A stretch of DNA of 28,423 nucleotides from JASJBU01 sp039714735 (GTDB taxonomy: Bacteria > Pseudomonadota > Gammaproteobacteria > Chromatiales > Chromatiaceae): contig JBDLIT010000042.1 of the NCBI GenBank assembly GCA_039714735.1, positions 1-28,423 on the forward strand, read 5' to 3'. Shown here one piece after another: positions 1 to 6,046 of this stretch. How positions within the stretch are numbered: position 1 is the first letter of the stretch; each line of letters begins with the position of its first letter. Under the pieces are notes generated by a model. That model made no database searches and had not been told where the DNA came from. It saw nothing but the letters and a program-made list of their open reading frames with translations. The translations under genes and the position numbers were made by a program.

Positions 1-2252
1 CGACTTGGACCATGCCCCTTGATGAAAGGGATAGCCTGGGTCTCTTTGCAGCCGGCACCCCGCAGACCGGACAGCGGATCGATTTCCACGACTTCCACGC
101 CTGCAGGGGGTGACTTGTCCTGTGATGAAACACCCAGGCTGCGCATCAATCCACTCCACACCTGCATGGCGCCACTGGAGCCGGTCAGGCCGATGGGTTC
201 GTTATCATCACGTCCAACCCACACCACGGCCACATGCCGCAGGTCAAAACCGGCAAACCAACTGTCCCTGAGGTCATCTGTTGTGCCGGTTTTACCCGCC
301 ACATTGACGCCGCCAGGGAGCGACCTCGACAGGGACTTGGCGGTTCCATTCCGCACCACCTCCTGTAAGGCATGGTTAAGCAGATAGGCAGCGTTCGGAT
401 CCAGCGTCTGCCTCACCGACACTGGGTAACGGGATAACACCCGACCGCTGCTGTCGGTGACTTGGCGTATCGCTTTCAGGGTGGCCTGATAGCCTCCCGT
501 CGCCAGGGTCTGATACATCTGGGTCATCTCCAGAGGTGACATTGATACCGCGCCCAGTAACAGAGACGGAAAGGCCTGGATCGGACGCCTGATCCCCAGC
601 GACTCGAGCTGGGCGAGTACTGCCGGCAGGCCAACAGACATCCCTAACCGCACCGTAGCCTGATTGTAGGAATTGGCCAGGGCGCTCTGCAGCGGCACCG
701 GCCCATGACTGGTCCGGTCATAGTTCCCCGGCGACCAGACCTGGCCATCCGCACCTCTGATGTGAATGGGCGTATCTTGCAACTCACTGAGCAGGTGATA
801 TTTTTCCGGCCTGGAGAGCGCGGCCAGGTAGACCGCGGGTTTTATCAGCGATCCCACCGGGCGCAGCGCATCCAGAGCACGATTGAAACCGGCGTAGCGA
901 GGATTTCTGTCACCGACCAGCGCTGTGACATCACCAGTCCACGCATCAACCACCACCACGGCCCCCTGTAGGGTACGGCTATCCAGCCGGCGTGATTTCT
1001 CTAACCTATCGAGTTGGGAGCTAAGGGCCTTCTCCGCCTGAGACTGAGACCAGGGATCGAGGGTGGTAAAGATCCTCAGACCCTCACTGTTGAGGTCTGA
1101 TTCCTGATAATCTCTGCGTAGCTGACGCCGCACCAGATCCATATAGGCCGGTGTACCGGAGGAGCGATTCACTCCCTGCTGGATGCCGAGTGGTGCAGCA
1201 GCCGCCTGGCTGGCCAGTTCAGCTGAGATCAGACCCTGCTCCTGCATGATCTGCAGCACCAGCGCCCGCCGCTTGCGCGCCCGCTCCGGATGCCGCCGGG
1301 GATCGTAGGCGGACGGCCCCCTGACCAGGGTCACCAGCAGCGCCATCTTGGGCAGATCGAGTTCCTTCAGAGGTCGGTTGAAGTAGAATCGGCTTGCCAA
1401 ACCGAAGCCGTGGATCGCCCTTCCTCCGTCCTGCCCCAGATAGATCTCATTGGCGTACGCCTCGAGTATTTCATCTTTGCTGAAGCGGGCCTCCAGAATG
1501 AGCGCCATCAACGCTTCATTCAGCTTGCGCCAAAGACTGCGTTGCGGGGTCAGAAAGAAGTTTTTCACTAGCTGCTGAGTCAGGGTGCTGCCTCCCTGCA
1601 CAACGCCCACGGCACGCAGGTTTGCCCAGACAGCACGCAAAATGGCGGCCGGATCAACGCCATGGTGTTGAAAAAAGTTGCGGTCTTCCACGGCGATCAG
1701 GGCCTGAACCAGGCCTTCCTGCAGTTCTGAACGACGCAGCAACACGCGATCTTCACTGTGGGCTGGATGCAGACTACCGATCAGTCGTGGCTCCAGCTGA
1801 ATTTTTTCTATTCTGACACCTCGCGCTGCCTGCTTGAGGCTGACCAGACGGTCCTTGCTGATGCGGATTTCAAGATATTCCGAAGGCCTCTGCTCGCCGG
1901 GAAACCGAAAATCCCGGGACCGCACCAGAAAGCGGCCCTGGTAGCTGGAGTAAGTGCCTGGCTGGTCTGGATGCTTAACCCGCCGATAACCCAGTCCATC
2001 CAGCTCGAGGGTCAGACGTGTGGGGCTTATCAGCACACCAACTGCCAATTGCATTGGCCTGGCATAGACCTGGGCCGGCACCGTCCAGCGTCGGCCATCA
2101 AAGCGTATCTGGACAATATGATCCAGGTAGATCACATAGAGCGCGGCGCCCAGACACAGGCCTGCCAACCCGAGTAACAGCCAGCGTTTCCATGAGCGGT
2201 TAGGTTTTGTCGGGACTCTTCTTCGACTTCGTCTCTTTTTGGGTTTTGTCAT
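1..2252 (-). CDS. mrcB: Penicillin-binding protein 1B (bifunctional glycosyltransferase/transpeptidase), 3' end outside window
   Basis: Class A penicillin-binding protein that polymerises lipid II into glycan strands and cross-links the peptides, anchored in the inner membrane with its catalytic domains in the periplasm. The frame is open for 750 codons from an ATG at 2250-2252 and leaves the window at the C-terminus. A basic cytoplasmic N-terminus (KPKKRRSRRR) precedes a single membrane anchor at about residues 20-45. The glycosyltransferase domain shows EDRNFFQHHG with catalytic Glu at about 189, then GGSTLTQQ and the NEIYLG helix. The transpeptidase has S468-L-I-K471, S528-Y-N530 and KTG at 654-656. 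The C-terminal AIPFIKG-like stretch at the window edge suggests few residues are missing. E. coli PBP1B is about 844 aa, with longer tails. The UB2H-like region between the anchor and the glycosyltransferase domain favours 1B over 1A. It follows lptG after about 90 nt on the same strand. Confidence 0.93.
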   Translation of the reverse strand, partial: MTKPKKRRSRRRVPTKPNRSWKRWLLLGLAGLCLGAALYVIYLDHIVQIRFDGRRWTVPAQVYARPMQLAVGVLISPTRLTLELDGLGYRRVKHPDQPGTYSSYQGRFLVRSRDFRFPGEQRPSEYLEIRISKDRLVSLKQAARGVRIEKIQLEPRLIGSLHPAHSEDRVLLRRSELQEGLVQALIAVEDRNFFQHHGVDPAAILRAVWANLRAVGVVQGGSTLTQQLVKNFFLTPQRSLWRKLNEALMALILEARFSKDEILEAYANEIYLGQDGGRAIHGFGLASRFYFNRPLKELDLPKMALLVTLVRGPSAYDPRRHPERARKRRALVLQIMQEQGLISAELASQAAAAPLGIQQGVNRSSGTPAYMDLVRRQLRRDYQESDLNSEGLRIFTTLDPWSQSQAEKALSSQLDRLEKSRRLDSRTLQGAVVVVDAWTGDVTALVGDRNPRYAGFNRALDALRPVGSLIKPAVYLAALSRPEKYHLLSELQDTPIHIRGADGQVWSPGNYDRTSHGPVPLQSALANSYNQATVRLGMSVGLPAVLAQLESLGIRRPIQAFPSLLLGAVSMSPLEMTQMYQTLATGGYQATLKAIRQVTDSSGRVLSRYPVSVRQTLDPNAAYLLNHALQEVVRNGTAKSLSRSLPGGVNVAGKTGTTDDLRDSWFAGFDLRHVAVVWVGRDDNEPIGLTGSSGAMQVWSGLMRSLGVSSQDKSPPAGVEVVEIDPLSGLRGAGCKETQAIPFIKGHGPS

Positions 2253-2342
2253 TCAGCAAGGAAGGCAACTGCAAAGGGGTTTTTGAGACCGCGTAGTTTA
2301 CAGAAAATTTCAAACTGATGATGAGGTTTGATTCGGACCTGT

Positions 2343-3410
2343 TCAATGCACCCGCCGGAGAAACCAGAATCCTGCGGTGAAAAACAGCAGCGTGGGAAAT
2401 GCCGTTGCTACAAAGGGCGGGATACCGTACACCACTGCCATGTAGGAGAGGGACTTATTCAACAGGTAGAAGACTATCCCGATGATGGCTCCAGTGAAGA
2501 TGCGTTGACCTATTCCGACACTCCGCAGCGGCCCGAATACAAACGGTATGCTGAGAAACAGCATCACCAGGGTCACCAGAGGCGCCATCAGCTTGTTCCA
2601 GAAAGCCACGGCATAGGTCGCCGACTCCTGGCCATTCTGTCTCAGGAACTGGATATATCTCCACAGGTCCCAGGCCGGCAGCATGTGCGGCTTCACTCTA
2701 ATCACATCAAGCACAGTGGGTTCCAGCAGGGTATTCCACTCCAGTCTCTCCCGCGTACTGACCCGGATGCGCTGGGTGTCGAACTCACTCTGCCTGACCT
2801 GTTCGAGCAGCCAGCGACCACCCTCCTGATAGCTGGCATACTCTGCGTGAATCGAACGTTGCAGCTGCTGCGCGCCGTCATAGTCGTAGATTGAGATATC
2901 CGCCAGCCTGGCATCGGGCAGGATCTGCCGCACATTGATATAACTGTCGCCGTTCCTCGACCAGAATCCATAGCGTGTCTTCAGTGTCACCCGGTCGGAC
3001 AGAGATTCCATCTTCATACGCTGGGCCTGCTGCTCTGTCAGTGGAGCAAGATATTCCCCAACCACAACGACCAGGACCAACAGCACCAACCCTGCTTTTA
3101 ACACCGCCAGCAGGATTCGGGAGATAGAGACCCCCGCCGCCCGCATTGCCGTCAGTTCTGAGTGGCTGGCGAGTGAACCCAGACCGATCAGACTGCCAAG
3201 CAAGGTGGCGACCGGAAACAGTTCGTAGGCGTAACGCGGCAGCACCAAAGCGACATACGTGAAGGCTTTTGCGGTGGTATAGCCTCGTTCCACATCGTCC
3301 AGCTCAGCCAACAACTCAAAAAAACCCATCAAAACCAGCAACAGCATAAGGACTGAAAAAACCCCCAGGGCCACGGAGAGTCCTATGTAACGATCGATAA
3401 GAGAGATCAT
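2343..3410 (-). CDS. lptG: LPS export ABC transporter permease LptG
   Basis: Inner-membrane permease subunit of LptB2FG, which extracts lipopolysaccharide from the inner membrane and pushes it onto the Lpt bridge. The protein is 355 aa, the usual family length (E. coli 360). It has two N-terminal transmembrane helices, a periplasmic beta-jellyroll-like middle (about residues 130-265, e.g. RYGFWSRNGDSYINVR) and a C-terminal group of helices with FVFGPLRSVGIGQRI. The start is placed at ATG 3408-3410 (MISLIDRYIG) because family members begin just before this motif. An upstream in-frame extension would be encoded inside the inserted element. A GAGGA Shine-Dalgarno lies 7 nt upstream and belongs to the terminal repeat of that element. 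The gene normally overlaps or abuts lptF; here 238 nt separate them. Confidence 0.95.
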   Translation of the reverse strand: MISLIDRYIGLSVALGVFSVLMLLLVLMGFFELLAELDDVERGYTTAKAFTYVALVLPRYAYELFPVATLLGSLIGLGSLASHSELTAMRAAGVSISRILLAVLKAGLVLLVLVVVVGEYLAPLTEQQAQRMKMESLSDRVTLKTRYGFWSRNGDSYINVRQILPDARLADISIYDYDGAQQLQRSIHAEYASYQEGGRWLLEQVRQSEFDTQRIRVSTRERLEWNTLLEPTVLDVIRVKPHMLPAWDLWRYIQFLRQNGQESATYAVAFWNKLMAPLVTLVMLFLSIPFVFGPLRSVGIGQRIFTGAIIGIVFYLLNKSLSYMAVVYGIPPFVATAFPTLLFFTAGFWFLRRVH

Positions 3411-3428
3411 CCTAGAATCCTCAGTTGA
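3406..3428. repeat. Target-site duplication plus left terminal inverted repeat
   Basis: ATCAT (3406-3410) followed by the 18-bp repeat CCTAGAATCCTCAGTTGA. The duplication contains the lptG start codon on the minus strand. Confidence 0.9.
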
Positions 3429-3647
3429 GCACCGTGAAGGGTGCGTTTGTGGCGGTGCAGGATAAGGCACAACGACGTGGAATAGTTATTCTATTCCAAG
3501 GAGTTGTAACGCCGTCATGTGCTGCCACAAGCGTGCCATTTGCGGTGTAGCGTTGCTCACCCAATAGGTGAAATCTTTCAAGGTCCATTAGGCTTATGCT
3601 TTCAAAGTGACAAGCGCATTTCATAGCGGTCAACTGAGGATTCTAGG
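3411..3647. mobile_element. 237-bp non-autonomous inverted-repeat element (MITE-like) between lptF and lptG
   Basis: Seen directly: perfect 18-bp terminal inverted repeats (CCTAGAATCCTCAGTTGA at 3411-3428 and its complement at 3630-3647), flanked on both sides by ATCAT (3406-3410 and 3648-3652). Removing the element and one ATCAT copy gives a clean ATGA overlap between the lptF stop (TGA) and the lptG start (ATG), so this was an insertion. Similarity between the arms continues imperfectly inward for about 20 nt. A perfect 7-bp hairpin (GGAATAG/CTATTCC, 3479-3497) lies inside, and parts of the two arms around it also match (TTGTGGC, ACAAC, TGGAATAG). No transposase is encoded; the only frame of note is a 70-codon one with no recognised match. 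A 5-bp duplication is compatible with several DDE insertion-sequence families, so I do not assign one. Confidence 0.88.
3418..3422 (-). promoter_or_regulatory. Shine-Dalgarno of lptG inside the element's terminal repeat
   Basis: On the minus strand GAGGA stands 7 nt before the lptG ATG (GAGGATTCTAGGATG). The whole motif lies in the 18-bp terminal repeat, so the insertion carried its own ribosome binding site to the gene. Both ends carry the motif facing outward. Confidence 0.7.
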
Positions 3648-3652
3648 ATCAT
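3630..3652. repeat. Right terminal inverted repeat plus target-site duplication
   Basis: Exact complement of the left 18-bp repeat (3630-3647) followed by ATCAT (3648-3652). This copy of the duplication carries the lptF stop codon (TGA on the minus strand, 3649-3651). Confidence 0.9.
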
Positions 3653-4755
3653 GTGGCCGGTCTCATAAGTCTTCGCCTCCAGCGTCTGAAGATGACACTG
3701 TCCGGGACAAACAGCAGCAGAGCGAAGCTGGCCATTGCCAGATGCACCCACCACATTCCCAACCACGCAGGAGTGACCCCAACAGCCATCCATTTTTCCG
3801 AGGCGCCCTGCATGCTGAGATATAAGGTATAGATGACAAAGGCCAGTACGAGCCGCCCGAAAGGACCCTGTCTGGGTGTAGAGCGGCTCAGCGGCAAGGC
3901 AAGCAAGGCAACCACGATTAACGCAAGCACCTGTGAAAGCCTGACCTGAAATTCCGTTTTGTCCCTGATGTTTTCTGAGGCCAGGAGCATACCGTTGGAA
4001 AGCCCCTTCCAGGGACGCTTCACCAGCGCCGGAGTCGCCTCCTTGATACGCAGCGCATAGACATCAAATTCGCTGACCCGATAGTCAGCAGCACCAGGCA
4101 CACCCTGATAACGATAGCCTTTCTCGAGCACCAGAAATCGATCGCCGCTCTCTTCGTCAAGCTTCTGATAACCCGCTTTCGCAGTAATCAGGCCTAGCTC
4201 ATCCGCCCGGCGATGTTGCACAAACAGGTTCTGCATGCGGTGCTCTTCGTCATTGATCGATTCGACGTAAAAAATCAGATCCCCCTGGCTGTATTCATTG
4301 AATCGCCCTGCACTCACACCGGCCAGTTCGGAGGCCTGTCCGTGTTGATCGCTGAGCAGTTGATCGATAATTCTGGCCGACCATGGCGCCACACCCATTG
4401 AAAGCCAGCTCACCAGCAATACCACCGGCAAGGTGGCGATCAGGATTGCCCGGAACAACCGGGACCCACCGATACCACAGGCCTCCATAGCAGTGATCTC
4501 ACTGTCACGATACATCCTGCCAACTGCATAAAGGACGGCAAAGAAAAACGCTGGGGGAACCAGACGGGCCAGAAATCGAAACATCTCCAGCCCCAGCATC
4601 TGGAATAGCAGCGTAGCATTTAGATCACCCACTGATACCTGCTGAAGCAGTTTAATAAAGGTGGAGCCCATGAAAATAAGCAACAGCACAACAATAATCG
4701 CCAGAAGTGATTTGAATATCTCCTGCAATAGATAACGATCGATGATTGGCAGCAT
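3649..4755 (-). CDS. lptF: LPS export ABC transporter permease LptF
   Basis: Partner permease of LptG in the LptB2FG lipopolysaccharide exporter. The protein is 368 aa, close to the usual 366. It has two N-terminal helices (YLLQEIFKSLLAIIVVLLLIFM), a coupling-helix-like MYRDSEITAMEACG segment that contacts the LptB ATPase, a periplasmic middle domain and three C-terminal helices including LPLSRSTPRQGPFGRL. ATG 4753-4755 (MLPIIDRYLL) is chosen because family N-termini begin there. A GTG at 4774-4776 would add seven residues and falls inside an inverted repeat. No good Shine-Dalgarno precedes either start, which is odd for an essential gene. The stop TGA at 3649-3651 lies in the target-site duplication of the downstream element. 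lptB and the divergent pepA often found upstream are not here. Confidence 0.95.
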   Translation of the reverse strand: MLPIIDRYLLQEIFKSLLAIIVVLLLIFMGSTFIKLLQQVSVGDLNATLLFQMLGLEMFRFLARLVPPAFFFAVLYAVGRMYRDSEITAMEACGIGGSRLFRAILIATLPVVLLVSWLSMGVAPWSARIIDQLLSDQHGQASELAGVSAGRFNEYSQGDLIFYVESINDEEHRMQNLFVQHRRADELGLITAKAGYQKLDEESGDRFLVLEKGYRYQGVPGAADYRVSEFDVYALRIKEATPALVKRPWKGLSNGMLLASENIRDKTEFQVRLSQVLALIVVALLALPLSRSTPRQGPFGRLVLAFVIYTLYLSMQGASEKWMAVGVTPAWLGMWWVHLAMASFALLLFVPDSVIFRRWRRRLMRPAT

Positions 4756-4767
4756 GTCTGGATGGTT

Positions 4768-5012
4768 AACCCGCACTTCTCACAAGGATTCGGAATTTTC
4801 GGTCAATCTGGCAAAGCAGTTTGCTCGATCATCCGAAAAAGCATAGCCGTAGCTATGGTTTGAGGAGGATCGGGGAAAGTGCACCGCCAGATTGGACGAA
4901 AAACCGAATAGGACAGTCTGTACATTACTAGGCGATCTCTCATTGTCGAGTAAGTATGTATTTAAAATCACCATTTCAATTCATTCGGGTCCGCCTTGTG
5001 AGAAATGCGGGT
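4768..5012. mobile_element. Second inverted-repeat unit (~245 bp) immediately upstream of lptF
   Basis: The 20-mer AACCCGCACTTCTCACAAGG at 4768-4787 recurs inverted as CCTTGTGAGAAATGCGGGTT at 4993-5012, with 19 of 20 positions matching. Between them lies a long fold-back (separate entry). No transposase frame is visible and I found no clear target-site duplication, so mobility is inferred from the size and end symmetry, which resemble the element at 3411-3647. It ends 12 nt before the chosen lptF start, so the native lptF promoter or RBS has probably been displaced. Confidence 0.55.
4788..4909. repeat. Long imperfect fold-back (stem-loop) inside the upstream unit
   Basis: Nested complementary blocks surround a centre near 4848: ATTCGG with CCGAAT, CAATCTGGC with GCCAGATTG, GATCATCC with GGAGGATC, and CATAGC with GCTATG around a CGTA loop. 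The blocks are in order and symmetric, so a transcript from either strand could form one extended hairpin of about 120 nt. Confidence 0.7.
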
Positions 5013-5240
5013 TGAACACTTTCTGATTGAGTTCGTAACTTAACGTTTAACCACCAATAAATCCATGCCCTGTTGCGGGTCTTGTTGCACCCAGGTATGG
5101 CATAGAGACCACGGAAGCTGTATCGCTCGGATAGCACATCAGGATCGCCCAGCTCACTCACATGCATTGATACAGGTCATTGCAATAGTGCATTCCTCAG
5201 CTAGGATGGTGAATTTCCAACCAGCAGCGTACTCTAGACT
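5013..5240. other. Intergenic stretch without a convincing gene
   Basis: Between the inverted-repeat unit and the radical SAM gene. A minus-strand frame of 63 codons (4976-5167) crosses the edge of the repeat and has no domain I recognise. It may be a relic of a larger mobile element. No clear promoter for either neighbour could be picked out. Confidence 0.4.
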
Positions 5241-5840
5241 GTGTCGCAACAAATCAGCTATCAAATAGATAACAACCTCTACCTAAGCATCACTGATCGC
5301 TGCACCCTAGAATGTAGCTTCTGTCCCAAGACGCAAGGCATCATGTCGGTCAAGGGGTATGACCTGACTTTCGACCACAGACCCACCGTTGAAGAGATAA
5401 TCGACGCGATCGATGACCCCAAAAAATATGATGAGGTGGTGTTTTGTGGATTTGGCGAACCTACCCTGCGCCTGAACGTTTTATTGGAGGCAGCACGATA
5501 CATCAAATCCCGGGGTGGCCGGGTGCGGGTTAACACGGACGGACTGTGCAATCTTGTGCATAAGCACAATACCTTGCCTGATCTGGGGAGTTGCGTGGAT
5601 GCCATTTCAATTTCACTCAATGCGCAGAACCGGGAAGTCTATGATTTACACTGCAGGCCCAATCTTCCGGGGTCTTACGAGGCAGTACTGAAATTTATCC
5701 AGGATGCCCCTGAATATATAGACGAGGTAACGGTCACAGCCATCGATGGACTGGATGGCGTGGATATTCCCGCCTGTAAAAAAATTGCCCAGGATTGCGG
5801 GGGCGAATTCCGTCGGCGCGTTATGGATAAAGTCGGATAG
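5241..5840 (+). CDS. Radical SAM protein, TatD-associated type
   Basis: Small radical SAM enzyme of 199 aa. The cluster motif CTLECSFC (Cys 22, 26, 29) would bind the [4Fe-4S] cluster that cleaves S-adenosylmethionine. VVFCGFGEPTLR is the GGEP-like SAM-binding motif, followed by VRVNTDG and a SISLNAQNREVYD strand. This short form, with NLYLSITDRCTLECSFC near the N-terminus and the GFGEP block, matches from memory the family described as TatD-family-associated radical SAM, whose substrate is unknown. The start must be GTG 5241, because TAG lies in frame two codons upstream and the next ATG is after the cluster motif. No TatD nuclease gene is present. It is divergent from lptF and sits beside repeat elements, so it may have lost its partner. 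No RBS is obvious, so expression is uncertain. Confidence 0.8.
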   Translation: MSQQISYQIDNNLYLSITDRCTLECSFCPKTQGIMSVKGYDLTFDHRPTVEEIIDAIDDPKKYDEVVFCGFGEPTLRLNVLLEAARYIKSRGGRVRVNTDGLCNLVHKHNTLPDLGSCVDAISISLNAQNREVYDLHCRPNLPGSYEAVLKFIQDAPEYIDEVTVTAIDGLDGVDIPACKKIAQDCGGEFRRRVMDKVG

Positions 5841-5884
5841 CCTTGCCCTGCGAGACTGGTCACCAGACACCGTTTTTATCCCTA

Positions 5885-5905
5885 TTTCCACTGCGGCAGT
5901 GGAAA
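5885..5905. terminator. Perfect short palindrome after the radical SAM gene
   Basis: TTTCCACTGC and its complement GCAGTGGAAA are separated by one G, which would fold as an 8-bp stem with a 5-nt loop, 45 nt after the radical SAM stop. No U-run follows on the plus strand, so it is only a weak terminator candidate. Confidence 0.3.
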
Positions 5906-5940
5906 AACCGATATGTATTCTGCTAGTTTAGTTACCCATA

Positions 5941-6020
5941 GTTAAAACCTCCGCCCATTTTGAGAGTAAAATCATGCACTCGGGAGGTTACTCAACAATT
6001 CCAACCAGGGAGGGTTTAAC
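5941..6020 (+). promoter_or_regulatory. Leader with two mutually exclusive pairings upstream of the TonB receptor gene
   Basis: GTTAAAACCTCC (5941-5952) can pair with GGAGGGTTTAAC (6009-6020) over 12 positions with one mismatch. Alternatively its last seven bases AACCTCC (5946-5952) pair perfectly with GGAGGTT (5983-5989). The two structures share the same strand and cannot coexist. The second partner ends 26 nt before the chosen ATG. This geometry could be a structured 5' leader or a repressor-binding inverted repeat; it matches no riboswitch consensus I know. Confidence 0.4.
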
Positions 6021-6046
6021 GCTCTGTAATTATTTACTTATTGACT

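Noticed and set aside
2328..2894. 188-codon plus-strand frame
   Set aside because: Antisense to lptG; low-complexity charged peptide typical of a shadow frame.
3421..3633. 70-codon frame inside the 237-bp element, considered as a transposase
   Set aside because: Far too short and without a DDE or other transposase motif; at best a relic.
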